A stretch of DNA of 64,000 bases from Rapana venosa (GCA_028751875.1 CM054143.1:68938293-69002292); one strand, 5' to 3'; positions 22,131 through 34,215 are shown, counted from the stretch's first letter. Numbers and translations: made by a program. Notes: generated by a model not told the origin, from the letters alone.

Positions 22131-22920
22131 AGTGAGAAAGAAAGCAAAGAAAGTAAGTAGGTATGTATGGATAAAGTGGTGAGAAAATAAGTAGGTAAGA
22201 CAGAGACGAAAGAAGTAAGAGGAAGTGACGAAGAGGAAAGTGCGCAAAGAAAGTAAGACAGAAAGTGAGAAAGAACAGTAGGTACAGTAAGCAAGGAAAT
22301 ATGTAAGTGAGAAGAGTAAGTAAGTAAGAAAGTAAGGAAGTACGAAAGTGGTCAGAATGAAAGACAAGTTAAGTGCGAATGGAAGCTAAGAAAGAACTTA
22401 AGTAAGAATAAAGCAAAGAAAGTAAGAAGAAGTAGTAAGTAAGAAAGAAAGTAATAAAGAAAGTAAGTGAGGTAAGAAAGTATGGAAAGAAAGTGAGAAA
22501 GCAAGTAAGTAAGTGAGAAAGTGGGAAAGAAAGTAGTGAGAAAGAAATGTAAGAAAGCGGAGAACGTGCGACCGTCAACGTCGAAAGATGAGTACTGAGA
22601 ACGTAAGTAAGACGGGTAAGTCATTGAGGACCGTAAGTACGAAAGAGGAGTAAGTGAGAACGTACGTAAGTAGAGTAAGAACAGAGAGAGACGTAAGTGA
22701 GAATGCAAAGGAAGTGAGAAAGTAAGTGCGAAAGAATGGTAGTACGTATAAGCGAGAGAACGACAGAAAGGGGAGAAAGACAAGAAAGGAAAGACGGTAC
22801 GACGGAAAGTAAGACGAAGAAAGGTAAGTAAATGTTAGAGGTTAAACGTAGGGACCGTAGCCCTTCTTACGCCGACCGGGAGCCCGAAAGTCAGCCAGCA
22901 GGTAAGTGAGCACAGCACAG
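22131..22920 (+). repeat. GTAAGAAAG-type array (purine strand plus)
   Basis: 'gtaagtaagaaag' and 'gtaagtgagaa' words repeat for about 790 bp with 4-bp register. The minus-strand Phe/Leu/Ser frames across it are not genes. The last 80 bp (to about 22915) are more mixed and mark the junction with the next array. Confidence 0.9.
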
Positions 22921-22929
22921 AAAAGAAAG

Positions 22930-25380
22930 AACCTACTATCTCCCTCTCTCCCCTCCCTTCCTACCTATCTCCACTACTTCTCCTCATCCCTACCTATCCC
23001 CTAACTATTCCCTACCTCCCCTCCCTCTACCTATCTCCCCCCCTACCATCTCCCTACCCTCCCTCCCTAATAACTATCCTCCCTACCAATCTCCTACCTT
23101 TACCCTTTACCTCCCTACCTGCCTATCTCCCTCCTTAACCTCCCTACCTCCATCTCCCTACTTCCTCCCTCCCTCCTACTAACCCATCCCCACCCTTACC
23201 TTTCCTCCCTCCCTACTCTCCTCCCTCCCTCCTATACCCCCTCCTACCCCCCTCCTCCCTACCTCCCTCCCCCTACCTTATCTCCTCCCTACTCCCTCCC
23301 TACTCCCTCCCTACCTACCTACCCCCCTACCCCTTCCCCTCCCTACCTTTCCCTCCCTACCTCCCCCCCTACCTATCTCCCTTCCTACCTCCCTCTTACC
23401 TATCTCCCTACCTACCTCCTACCTCCTCTCTCCCTACCTACCTCCCTACTCTACCCCATCTCCCTAACCTACCACCACCTTTTTCCCTCCCTCCCTTCTC
23501 CCTCCCTCCTATTCTCCCTCCCTTTTCTCCCTCATACCTTTCCTACCTTCCTTCTACCTCCCTCCCTCCCTTTCTCCCTCCCTCCCTCCCTACTTACCTC
23601 CTTCCTACCTCCCCCACCTCATCCTACCTTCTCTTCCTCTCCCTCCCTACCCCACCTCCCTCCCTTCCCCCCCTCCTACCTTTCCCCTTTCCCATCTCCC
23701 CCCCTCCCTCCCTCCCTACCTTTTCTCCCCTCTCTCCCTCCCTCCTAACTATCTCCCAATCCCTACTCCCCCCCTCCCTACCTTCCCCTACCTATCTCCC
23801 TACCTCCACTCCCTCCCTACCTATCCCCTCCCTATCTCCCTACCTCCCTCCCCAATCTCCCTACTTACTACTTCCACCTCTCCTACCTAACTCCTACTAT
23901 CCCTACACTACCACTACTCCCTACATCCTCTCCTAACCTATCTCCCTCTCCTACCTCCCTCCCTACCTATCTCCCCCTCCCTCCCTAATTCCCTACCTCC
24001 TCCTACCTACCTACTTCCTACCTACCTATCCCTCCACCTCCCCTACCTACCTCTCCCTACCCTCCTCCCTACCTACCTCCCTTCCCTACCTACCTCCCTC
24101 CTACCTACTCCCTACCCTCCTCCCCTCCCTACCTATCTCCCTACCTACCTCTCCTACCATCCTACTACTCTCCTCCCTACCTATCTCCCTACCTACCTCC
24201 TCCCTACCTATCTCCTACCTCTCCCTACCTATCCTACTCCCTCCTACCTCCCTCCCTACCTATCTCCCTACCTCCTACCTATCTCCCTACCTACTCCTAC
24301 CTCCCTACCTATCTCCCTACCTACTACCTCCCATCTATTCCCTAACCTACTCCCTCCCTACCTCCCTACCTATCCTACCTACCTTTTACCTACCTCCCTA
24401 CCTATCTCCCTACCTACCTACCTCCCTCTCTCCCTCTATCCCCCTCCCTACCAAACCTACCCCCCTTCTCTCCCCCCCTTTCCCTACCTTTTCCCCCTCC
24501 CTCCCTTTTATTTACCCCCTTTCCCCTTTACTCCTACATACATCCCTACTTCCCCTTAACCTACGCCCCTTACCCCTACCTCCCCCCTTTTTTCCCTCCC
24601 TCCAAACCCCTCCCTCCCCTCCCTATCTCCCTCCCCCCCCCCAATCTCCCTATATTTTCCCTCCCTTTTCCCCCTACTGTATCTCTCCCCCTCCCCCCCC
24701 CCCTTCCCGGCCCTTTCCTTTCCCTCCCTCCCCCCTCCTCCCTATTTGTCCCTACCTATCCCCAAAACCTACCTGCTTCCCCCTCCCTACCCCTCTGCAT
24801 ATCTCCCTCCCTACCTTTCTCCCCCCTCCCCCCTTTATCCCCCTACCTCCCCCCCCCCTACCCTACCTATCTCCCTCCCCCCCTCCTTCCCCTCCCTCCC
24901 CCCCCCCCCCCCCCCCCCGCCTTTTCCCCCTACACCCCTCCCTTATCCCCCCTACTCCCTACCAAACCCCCTACCTCCTCCCCCTCCCTACCCCCCTACT
25001 TACCTACTCCCTATCTCCCCCCCTCCCTATCTCCCTGGGCCCTCCTTCCCTCCTCCCCCCCCTATCCCCCTTTCCCCCTTTCCCCATTCCCTACCCCCTA
25101 CCTACCTCCCTCCTTACCCCCTTCCCTACTCCTCACTACATCCCTCCCTTTACTTTTAAACCCTGGGGTCCCCTACCCCCTATCCCCCCTCCCCCCCTTT
25201 CTTTTCCCCTACCTACCTCCCCCCTTCCCCCCCCTTTCCCTATCCCCCCCCCTCCTACCCCCCCCTACCCCCCTTCCCTTTTCTCCTCTTTTACATACCT
25301 AAAAAATTTTAACCCTACGCCCCTAACCCTACCTACCCCCCTCCCAAATCTCCCTCCCCCCTACCTACCCCCCCTTTCCC
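22930..25380 (-). repeat. CCTCCCTACCTATCT array, about 2.4 kb
   Basis: Plus-strand pyrimidine array of 'ctccctac', 'ctacctatctc' and related 4-bp-register words. It is cleanest at 24050-24430 and degrades into C runs after 24450. The 137-residue Pro/Leu frame at 24746 is a composition artefact. Confidence 0.95.
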
Positions 25381-25860
25381 CCCCCCCCCAAAGAAAACCA
25401 GCCTGGGCTAGGCACCTCCCTGTGTCCCCTTTGGGGAGAGGGGGGGTTTTTGTGTGGATTAGCTGTTTGGGTTTGGGTGGCTGGGGGGTTTGGTTTGTTG
25501 GCTGGTTTGGATGGTTGGGTGGGGGGTTTGTTTGGGTTTTGGTTGGGTGGGTGGATGGTTGGTTGGGTTAGCGGGTTGGGGTTTGGGTTAGGGTTACAGT
25601 TGGGGGGGATGGTTGGTTTTTTTCCCCTTTGTATTGTTGTTTTAATTTTGCTTTTCTTCTTCTTTGTCTTTTTCTCCCGTCTCCCATTCCTTTTTAAATT
25701 GGCTTTCATCCTTTTGTTTCCTTTCATTATCCCCCTTTTAGCTTTTTTTCACTGTATTTTTCCCCCCTCTCTTTTCTTTTTTTATCAGTTCTGTCGTCGT
25801 TTGATGCGTTTTTCCCCAGTTCGACTCGCAGGGAGGGGGGGCTTTACCCCAAACTAAGCC
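25381..25860 (+). repeat. GGTTT-rich block and T-rich flank
   Basis: 'gggtttgg' and 'ggttgggt' words at about 25440-25620. They include one 'ttagggtta', which is not a telomere array. T-rich mixed sequence follows. No gene. Confidence 0.6.
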
Positions 25861-26934
25861 AGCCCTACCCTGAAGTACACTGAACTGGTCTTTGTGCTTT
25901 TTTAGGGGCTTTTTGAAAACCGGGGATGAGGAATGAAGGGGGAATGGCTGGCGTCCAAAGCACGGCCTGGTGTTTTTGGGCCCTTGGACTACAGGATTTG
26001 TAAGTCGAGTAGTAGTTTTTTTTTTTTTTCTTCTGTATCAGATTGGTGTTGGGGATGGGTTAGGCTGGATCCCGTGCGTCTTTGTAAACAACGGAAATGC
26101 CCCCCCCGGGGGGGGTCGGGGGGAAAAAAACAGTTTTGTAGGGGGGTGGAGTCAGTCTTTTATCTTTGGTTCATGACCTTGGGGGTTTTTAAACCTTTTT
26201 TCTGTGAGAAAAAAAAAAGACGATGTTTGTTAAAGATATAAAATAAGAAAGAAGGTCGGCTTTATTTCGGGCAAAAAGACTGGCATTAAGAAAACCCCAG
26301 GAAAAAAGGTTTGAGGGAGGCAGAAAAGGTTAAAGGTGAAGTGGGAGTAAAGGGTGATATCAGAGAAAAAGGGACGGGGTGATGGTAGAGATGTGTGCGG
26401 GGAAAGGGCAGCCCGGGAGTTGGTGGCGGGGCAGGTGGGGAAGACGGTAAAAGGGGAACGGGTTTTAACGGGGAATTTTTTGTCTGATGCACACTGTGTA
26501 CACACTGTTTCAGAACACTTTTTAATCAGAGTCACGGCAGAGGATGGGCATCTGGGGAAAAAGATGTGGAGGAGTGCGTGGTGGTTTTGGTGGTTGTGGC
26601 AGTGACGTAAAGAGGTAAATGGGGGAGACAGATGTTGGGGAAACGGCCACGGCGAAAAGTCTGCCTGCTGTTTTCCCTCCTTTTTTTTTGGGGGGGTTGA
26701 GCCCCAAGTTTGAAAAAAATTATCTGTTTAAGTTCGTGGTGTTTTGGGGTAAAACCCCCTTTGAGGAAAATGCCTTTTTTGGTCAGCAACATTTATTTTT
26801 TCTAGTTGGGGGGTGGTGAAAATGGGGGGGGGGGTTGAGGGGGGGGGGGGGGGGGGGTTAAATTTGGGTTTGGATCGTGAAAAATTTCAGGCTGCACAGG
26901 GTAAAGGTTAAAAGGGGGCACAAGGACAGCATTT
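25861..26934. other. non-coding, run-rich sequence
   Basis: Short frames on both strands without domains. G, T and A runs are frequent and a poly-G patch lies at about 26824-26857. Confidence 0.5.
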
Positions 26935-27255
26935 CGGGTAAAACACACATATCAGCCCAACTAAAGGTTTGCAAGGCCACCCGGGGGAAATTTTAAAGGG
27001 GGGGAAAAACCAAAACAAAATCATCAGTAATGGGGTTTAAACAAGGAAAAAGCAGATCAGGGGGAAACCACAACATCAGTAAACTGAATTTTTGACAAGG
27101 CCCAGCAGAAGGTGAAAAACAATCATCAGTCAACGGGAAGTTTTGAAAAGGGCCCAGCGTTTCAGGTGAACACAATCTCAGTCAACTAAATTTTTTTTGA
27201 AAAGGCCCAGCGATGGGGGGAAAACAAATCATAGTCAACTAAAAATTTGGGAAAA
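26935..27255. repeat. minisatellite, about 52-bp unit, ~6 copies
   Basis: 'aatcatcagtcaac' variants recur near 26950, 27018, 27073, 27123, 27177 and 27229. In the better copies each is followed by 'gaaaaggcccagc'. Confidence 0.8.
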
Positions 27256-28547
27256 AAGAATATATATATAAATCCAAAAAGGGAAAAAAAATATTCTTAA
27301 AAACTTTTTTAAAAAGTCATGATAATGAACGAAACTGTTGGGGAACATGGGGTTTCGGGGGTTCCACATCCCCCCAGGATGCAAACTTTTTTGAAAGGGA
27401 AGGCATTTAGAAAACACACAAACTTGGCATTCCAACAGGAGAGGAAAACCCTTTGCTGCCCCCAAGAGGGCCAAGGTGAACAACTTTTAAAAACAGACAT
27501 GGGGGTTCCAACCCCCTCCAAAACCAACAGGTAGGTGCAGCTTTCCTTATTCCGGGTAACTTTGAGAAATATGTCAGAAAAACTGGGGTTTTTCCCTATC
27601 TTTACTGCAGAGCCCTTTTCCCCAAAATTGGGTGGCTCTCAACTTTTTTGTCCATTTCCCCACAAAAATTTGAAAATTTTTACTAAAGACTTGGGGTTTT
27701 TAAATCCCTATTTTGCGCATTAAATTCCTTAAATCAAAATTTTAGGGGCTGAAAAATTTTCACTGAAATCAAACATTTTGTTTATTTTTTTTGTCTTTGA
27801 AAGGCAAAAAAGTGTTACTTTTTGCTGGGTTCCCTTTCCCCCTGGGGATTTAAATTTTAAAGGGAAAGGGTCTAGAGCTGTGCAATGTTGAAGGAAACAC
27901 TTTTAGTCAGTATTCGGTTTTGGGCTTTCGAGAGGGGTTATGAATTTTTAAAAATTTAAATTCCTTTAAAAAGGCAAATTTAAAAAAGAGCAAAAATTTT
28001 GATTGTTAATTTCATTTAAAATTGCCCAAATATTGGATGTACAAAACATTAAGTGTTTTGTACCCAAAACAAACTAGGTCGATTTTTGAAAAAATCTTTA
28101 AGCCCGGGATATGTTTTCCCTTTAAATGCTCTTTGCACAAAAAAAATGCAAGAACAAATATGCATGTGCGGGGAAAAAAAATTTATTTTAGGAACGCTTA
28201 CTTGTCCTAGAAATTAAAAAAATAATTTTTAAAGACGTAAAAAATCCCTTTCTTTTGAACATTGTTTAAAGCTTAAAAGTATCCTTAAAAAAATTTTATA
28301 GAATTCTTGCCCGAATTTTTGAATGTTGGCCCTTTACAGCCCAGTCGGTATCTTCCCGTGTTTGGGTTACCCCGTTTCAAAAACTTATCAGTCATGGAAA
28401 AATTCTGTAAACCCCTCTTATGCCCCTTTTGTTGTTTACCCCCTGCTTTGTGCAGATATTACCGTACTATGTGGGTTTGGCCCTTTCCCCAAACATAAAA
28501 CCCTTTTTGGCTTGGGTTTTAGTATTTTTTTGGTTTTTTTTTATTTT
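27256..28547. other. AT-rich non-coding, no gene
   Basis: Six-frame reading gives only short frames with no motif. Runs of A, T and C are common. Confidence 0.5.
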
Positions 28548-28745
28548 TTTAATTGTTATAGTATCCGTTGTTGTTAAAAGTTATGTATTGTTGGGTTGTT
28601 AATTGTTGTAGTATCTGTTGGGTTTGTTCATTGTTATAGTATTGTTGTTAGTTCAATTTTTATAGTATCTGTTGTTAGTTCATTGGTTTTAGTTTTTGTT
28701 GGTTTGTTCATTGTTTAGTAATTTTGTTTTTAGTTAATTTTCGGG
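28548..28745. repeat. minisatellite, about 28-bp unit, ~7 copies
   Basis: 'attgttatagtatctgttg' and 'gttagttc' alternate with about 28-bp spacing and frequent drift toward T and G. Confidence 0.8.
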
Positions 28746-29670
28746 GGTTTTTTTTTCTACTTGTTTCCTTGACTGGTTTAAAATTTTGAAAACCCCGATC
28801 TTGATTTTAAACGCCAAATAGTCCCTTTTAAAAACTAGGCCCCAAAATTTGGGGGTTTTTTTTTAAAAAAAACTTTTGTTTCTTGGGTTTTCATTGGCCC
28901 CTCCCCCCCACCAACCACACCCACAACCCCACCCCACACAAAACACACCACGCAGGGACGCACGCCGCACGCAGCAGGCACACACACACATCCACCACCC
29001 CTCACAAACATCAAATGCTCAAGCAAACAAAAAAGCGCGCGCATGCACACAAAACACACAACACACACACCCCAAAAAACCACACACCACACAACCCACA
29101 CACCACACACACCCCACACAGGGCACCCCACCAAAACCCCACACCCCACACAACACACAAAAACACACACCACAAAACACACTCCCCAAAATTTAATTAT
29201 TTACAAAAACTCACCTTTTGAAACATTAGGCACGCACACTAACCCCCAATTTTTTCAATATATTTAAAAAACAACCCAAACCACACACACCCCCCCCCCC
29301 CCTTTTACTTCTCTCTTCTCTCTCCCCTCCCCTCCCCCCCTCTCTCTCTCTCTTTTCTCTCTCCTTTTTCTCTCTCTTCTTCTCTCTTCTCTCTCTTCTC
29401 CTCTCCACACCAAAACCCCAAAACCCCACCACAAAAAAACCAACACCCCCACAAAACCCCCAAAATTTTTCCCCCCCCCCCCACTCTCAAATGGCCCCCG
29501 ATTTCAACCCATACTCACACTCACTTCCCACTCACTCCCCCACTCACTCACCCCCACTCACGCACGCCCCCCCCCCCCCACCCCACACACCCCACCCCCA
29601 AACCCCACACCACAACCACACACACACACACAACCCCCAACCCAACACAAAACCCCACCACACAAAAAAT
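28746..29670. repeat. CA/CCA, CT and CCCC low-complexity cluster
   Basis: Unique T-rich sequence to 28895, then CA/CCAC-rich 28900-29195, CT 29310-29405, and CA/CCC 29490-29665. Confidence 0.75.
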
Positions 29671-29941
29671 TGTCCATTAATATCACTTTTTGGTTGAAGG
29701 GGCGTTTTTTAAAATGAAAAATAAAAAAACAACACACACACAAAACAAAAACACAACACAAACAAAAAAAAAGAAAAAGCAAGAAAATTTTTTTAAAAAT
29801 TGAAAAGAAATTTTTTTTGCAAAGATTTTTGCCCTGTACCGATTTATTTAATTTAAATTTCATGTTATGTAAAAATTACCCTTGGGGATTATATTTAAAT
29901 AAGTATTTTTTGGGCCCTTTTGGATGTTTTTTTCCAAGTTG

Positions 29942-29972
<31 letters not shown>

Positions 29973-30424
29973 TTTCTTTTTCTCTCTCTCTCTTTTCTTT
30001 TTCTTAGTTAAAATAATACAAGGGTATAATTTACATAAGCAGGACAATTATTAAATAAATCGTGTACAATGTCAGTAATCATTCAAAACATTTCTATTCA
30101 ATATTACAAAATGTTCTTTCTTTCTTTCTTTCTTTCTTCTTCTTTCTTGTGTGTGTGTGTGTGTGTTGTGTTGTGTGTGTTGTGTGTGGTGTTGTGTGGT
30201 GTGGTGTTTGTGTGTGTGACGTTTAGTTAGTTTTTCAGTTTAACGTCCTTTCTCCTTGTTTTTTTTTTTTTGGGGGGGGGGGGGGGGGGGGAAGGGGTTA
30301 GGGTTTTCTTTTTTTGTTTTGTTTTGTTTTTTTTGTTAGGGGGGGGGGGGCTGTTTTGAAAAGGGTTATTTCCCCTTGTTTCTACTGTGAGAGTGTATAA
30401 GTGTTGGGTTATTATTAAGATGTA
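29671..30424. other. non-coding with TTTC, GT and poly-G tracts
   Basis: CT tract 29948-30003, (TTTC)n at about 30115-30147, (GT)n at 30148-30220, poly-T/poly-G at 30260-30350. No gene. Confidence 0.6.
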
Positions 30425-30492
30425 TCCCTACGGGCGGGGACTGGATGTAAAAAAGTACATGAGTGCTTATTCATTATCCTCGAAATAAAATA
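30425..30492 (+). mobile_element. SINE tail only
   Basis: 'gggactggatgtaaaaaagt' followed by 'gagtgcttattcattatcct' and an A/T tail. It matches the last 65 bp of complete SINEs. Confidence 0.85.
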
Positions 30493-30839
30493 ATTTGTCA
30501 TTGCCATTGTCATTGTAATTGTCTCTCTCTCTCTCTGGTTTTCCTATTCCAACTACATTTTGTTTGTTTTTATGTGTGTTTACTCTACAAACTGATGTGT
30601 TTCTTTGTGCTGTTTTCCGTTTTTCTTACATTAGCAAAGATTGCAATTGATGGAAATGTTTATTGTTGTTGGTTTACATTTTGCAGCTCAGCAGCCCTTA
30701 TGTTCATGTTAATCTTCATAGTTTAATTGAGCACACCATAAGCTACAAGCTTGTTGTTACTATGATTCCAAAATGGTGTTTGTTTTCAATGCTTATACTT
30801 TTCAATGCTTATACTCATTTCTGAATAAACTATTTAAAC
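30493..30839. other. non-coding spacer
   Basis: Unique T-rich sequence upstream of the CA array and LINE. No gene. Confidence 0.4.
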
Positions 30840-30850
30840 ACACACACACG

Positions 30851-30897
<47 letters not shown>

Positions 30898-31948
30898 CAA
30901 TCCTAAAGACTGGCAAAAATCCACACCTCTTTTAACACCTTGTCCAAAATGGGAACTTCAGAAAGCAGATTTTGATATCTACCATCTCTCTTTAAAAAAA
31001 GAAGAAAATGAGCTTATTCTTGGATTTTATATAAAAGTGCACCTAGAAGATACATATCCTTCACATCTTAAGATATACTTTGACGGATCCCTTCTTAAAA
31101 ACAAAGAAGCAGGGGCAGCATTCATTATTCCAGCTTTAAAGATTGAAAAATCCTATCACATCGGCAAAAATCATTCCATCTTTACTGCTGAACTTACTGC
31201 TATTTTGATGGCTTTGTACTTTCTGCTTGATTTCCCCAATACTGTTTTGCAGATATTGTTCTGTGTTGATTCTAAATCTGCATTACAGTCTCTCAGTAAC
31301 TCGTCTTCGACCGTTAGGCAGAATCTTATTACTGAAATTAATTTGTTGGTACATTTTTTAATTCTGAGGGGTTCGAATGTTACTTTCTGCTGGATTCCAT
31401 CTCATTGTGGTATTCATTTTAATGAAACGGTTGACAAAGCTGCCAAAAAGGCAGCAAAACATGATAGCTATTCAACTGTTTTAGATATTCCTCTTTCTCT
31501 TTATGAAGGTTATGCTTTGCTTCAAAATGTTTGCTGGAAACATGTGAAAAAGAAACAGGAAGAGGCTGGTTATCCTCAGCATACTTGTTCAGTTCTGGAT
31601 ATTGAGAACATTCTTTGCACTCAGTACCGTTTTCGAAAATCCTGTACTAGAAAAATTGTTTCTCTAATCTACAGACTGAAATTAAATGCCTTTCGAGCAA
31701 AATTTGCCAAAAATATACAATGTATATGCGGTGACAAACTTTCTAATGTTCATGTTCTGTATCAATGTCAAGGTTTAAAAACGTTTTTACCATCATTTCA
31801 AGATAAGTCTCTGCAGGAAGTTTTAACCAATCCAGAGTTATTATGTGAGATAGCCTTGTCTCTGTTGCAATCCCATTATTCTCTTTCTTGTAAAGTATGG
31901 TCGTGGGAATCTATATTTTGCTTGTTTCACAGCTGCCGTTACAAGTAG
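30773..31948 (+). CDS. LINE ORF2 C-terminal part: RNase H and CCHC-like zinc motif
   Basis: The plus frame stays open for 391 codons, of which about residues 44-391 are real LINE protein. The first 43 translate a unique leader and the CA array ('HTHTHT'), so the start at 30773 is not the native one. Residues 100-225 form a type 1 RNase H fold. The motifs are 'IYFDGSLLKNKEAGAAF' (Asp104), 'FTAELTAILMAL' (Glu140), 'FCVDSKSALQSL' (Asp166) and 'WIPSHCGIHFNETVDKAAK' (His211, Asp221), so the full D-E-D-D set is present. Near the end, 'CICGDKLSNVHVLYQC' gives a C-x-C-x7-H-x4-C zinc-binding-like motif (Cys317, Cys319, His327, Cys332). RNase H after RT followed by such a motif is known from I-like LINEs; this clade assignment is inference. 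RT and endonuclease are missing. The lack of stops over about 1 kb points to a young insertion. RNase H would remove RNA from the RNA/DNA hybrid during retrotransposition. Confidence 0.85.
30840..30896. repeat. (CA)n tract at the LINE 5' edge
   Basis: CACACGCACGCGCGCG, then about 20 CA units. The array abuts the truncated LINE without spacer. Confidence 0.95.
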
Positions 31949-32215
31949 TTCAAAATTGTTTGTTTTCCAACATTAGAGTATTTTCAATTGTTGTGGGTTT
32001 TTGTTAATTTTTGTAGTTCTATGCCATGTTTTTTGCAACATACTATTTATATAGATTGGAATAATCTTTTAATGTGCATTCATACCAACACGTATCTATT
32101 CTACTTAAAGCCCTTATCTCATTATGCTCCCCTCCCCCCCCCCCCCCCCCCCATCCCCCCTGCCTCCATCGTCTAATATCACTTTAAGTGAACAGACGTA
32201 AAATTGAAGACACAC
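30897..32215 (+). mobile_element. I-like LINE, 5'-truncated, with 3' UTR
   Basis: Comprises the RNase H coding region and about 260 bp of AT-rich 3' untranslated sequence. The UTR includes a C homopolymer near 32133-32150 and ends around 'tttaagtgaacagacgtaaa' before a CA tract. The CA tracts at both ends may be tail and target microsatellites. It is the only element of this clade I find in the window. Confidence 0.75.
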
Positions 32216-32225
32216 ACACACACAC

Positions 32226-32458
32226 CAAAAGTCATTAGGATGAGACTATAAACTGAGGTCCCGAGTGCGAATGCACGCAGAAATCTTTTGCACACGTTAA
32301 TACCCGTTCCGCTTTTGGGAAGAGTAGGCCATTGTGTGCCGGTGGGAATGGATGACAAAATTGACAAAACTGCATACACATGGGAACTGGATATAAAAAG
32401 GACATGAGAACTTATTCCATTATCGTCAAAATAAGAGAATAAATTAATAATTTTTTTA
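32226..32458 (+). mobile_element. SINE core and tail, head missing
   Basis: Begins at 'aggatgagactataaactga' just after a CA tract. It continues through 'aagagtaggccattgtgtgc' and 'cttattccattatcgtc' and ends in an A/T-rich tail. The tRNA head is absent. Confidence 0.9.
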
Positions 32459-32711
32459 AAGTTACCTGAAGGAATGTTGCCTTCCAAAAGGGCAGCTTCA
32501 ATCAGTGTCATGCACACAACCACACACACCACACACACACACAACAACACACCAAATAACACATCAACACACACACACACACACAACAACACACACACAC
32601 ACACAACACAAAACACATCACTCACTACACACACACTCACAAACAAACAAACACAACACACACACACACACACACACACACACTACACACACACACACAC
32701 ACTCACACACA

Positions 32712-32750
<39 letters not shown>
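32459..32750. repeat. (CA)n array
   Basis: Short unique start, then CA repeats with AA interruptions from 32515; a perfect run lies at about 32695-32751. Confidence 0.95.
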
Positions 32751-32754
<4 letters not shown>

Positions 32755-32900
32755 GTTCAATTATTGGTACAGTTGCAAAAATGTATATTTCATAAACATT
32801 AAGGAATGTGTTTCTTAGATAGATGCTTGAAGGAAAAAAGCAAAATGCATTGCCTATTCAATGTACCATCTGAAATAAAAATATACTTGACACACACACA
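32751..32900 (+). mobile_element. repeat family with TTTGAC tail (copy 2)
   Basis: Collinear with 6287-6446 over about 150 bp, including 'ctggttcaa', 'ttcttagatagatg' and 'tattcaatgtaccatctg'. It ends at 'acttgaca' followed by CA repeats. Confidence 0.75.
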
Positions 32901-32950
32901 CTTCTTAGATCTGCACTCTGAATAACAACCAAACCAAAAATAAACCCTAA

Positions 32951-33000
<50 letters not shown>

Positions 33001-33062
33001 AATATTTTAATTATATATGTTTTATATATATATATATAAATTATAATAAAATATATATACAT
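32901..33062. repeat. (TA)n array
   Basis: Two or three long TATATA runs at about 32953-33062 with short AT-rich breaks. Confidence 0.95.
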
Positions 33063-33135
33063 ATATAATAATACATGGCATTTATACAGCCCTATATCTT
33101 GCAAAAAACAAATCAAAGTGCTTTCATTCATCCTA
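33063..33135 (-). mobile_element. L2-type 3' tail, antisense
   Basis: Reads on the minus strand as a diverged version of the L2/SINE-B tail, with 'aaagcactttgatttgtt', 'gcaagatatagggctgtat' and 'aaatgccatgtattatt'. The parent may be either the LINE or the SINE type B, because only the shared tail is visible. Confidence 0.7.
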
Positions 33136-33291
33136 GTCTTTCACATGCAGCCAGTTACAATTAATAGATATTTACAAATTCAAAAGTAAACACACATACA
33201 TATACATACATACATACTACATACATACATACATACAAACAACACACACACACACATACATACAAAACACACACAAAACACACCACACACA

Positions 33292-33345
<54 letters not shown>

Positions 33346-33500
33346 TGTCTTGATTTAAAAAAAAAACCCCACAATTCGCTGGCACCCCCTCCCCCCCCCG
33401 CACACAGTTAGGTAAAACAGAAAAAGCAATGAAACACAACGTTTCGCTTCATTTCTTTTTTTATTTTTACACATCAGGAAATTTTCCCTTTCCCCCTTTT
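33136..33500. repeat. CATA and (CA)n arrays up to the gap
   Basis: (CATA)n at 33192-33238, CA at 33240-33345, then run-rich sequence to the gap edge. Confidence 0.85.
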
Positions 33501-34000
33501 NNNNNNNNNNNNNNNNNNNNNNNNNNNNNNNNNNNNNNNNNNNNNNNNNNNNNNNNNNNNNNNNNNNNNNNNNNNNNNNNNNNNNNNNNNNNNNNNNNNN
33601 NNNNNNNNNNNNNNNNNNNNNNNNNNNNNNNNNNNNNNNNNNNNNNNNNNNNNNNNNNNNNNNNNNNNNNNNNNNNNNNNNNNNNNNNNNNNNNNNNNNN
33701 NNNNNNNNNNNNNNNNNNNNNNNNNNNNNNNNNNNNNNNNNNNNNNNNNNNNNNNNNNNNNNNNNNNNNNNNNNNNNNNNNNNNNNNNNNNNNNNNNNNN
33801 NNNNNNNNNNNNNNNNNNNNNNNNNNNNNNNNNNNNNNNNNNNNNNNNNNNNNNNNNNNNNNNNNNNNNNNNNNNNNNNNNNNNNNNNNNNNNNNNNNNN
33901 NNNNNNNNNNNNNNNNNNNNNNNNNNNNNNNNNNNNNNNNNNNNNNNNNNNNNNNNNNNNNNNNNNNNNNNNNNNNNNNNNNNNNNNNNNNNNNNNNNNN
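33501..34000. other. assembly gap, 500 N
   Basis: Exactly 500 N. The right edge lies inside the first copy of a large duplication. Confidence 1.
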
Positions 34001-34039
34001 GTAAACGTAAAATTAAAAAGGGAAAAAAAAGGGGAATCG

Positions 34040-34215
34040 AATATAGTGATGACAGTGAACGTGTGTAGCTGAATGTGATAGTGATAGTGACAGTGATACT
34101 GTGACTGTGTGAGCATGAATGGATAGTGATACTGACAAGATCTGTGACTTGTGAGCAGAATGTGATAGTGATACTGACAGTGATACTGTGACTGTGTAGC
34201 ATGAATGTGATAGTG
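34040..34215. repeat. GTGATA-type array in duplication copy 1
   Basis: 'gtgatagtgatactgacag' and 'tgtgactgtgtgagcatgaa' words in units of about 45-60 bp. The same array is at 43862-44030. Confidence 0.85.

Noticed and set aside
22930..25380. Proline-rich protein gene
   Set aside because: CCTCCC/CCTACC array; the frame at 24746 lies in the C-run part and has no non-repeat segment.
25580..25605. Telomere-like 'gggttagggtta'
   Set aside because: Only one or two units within a GGTTT-rich block; no TTAGGG array.
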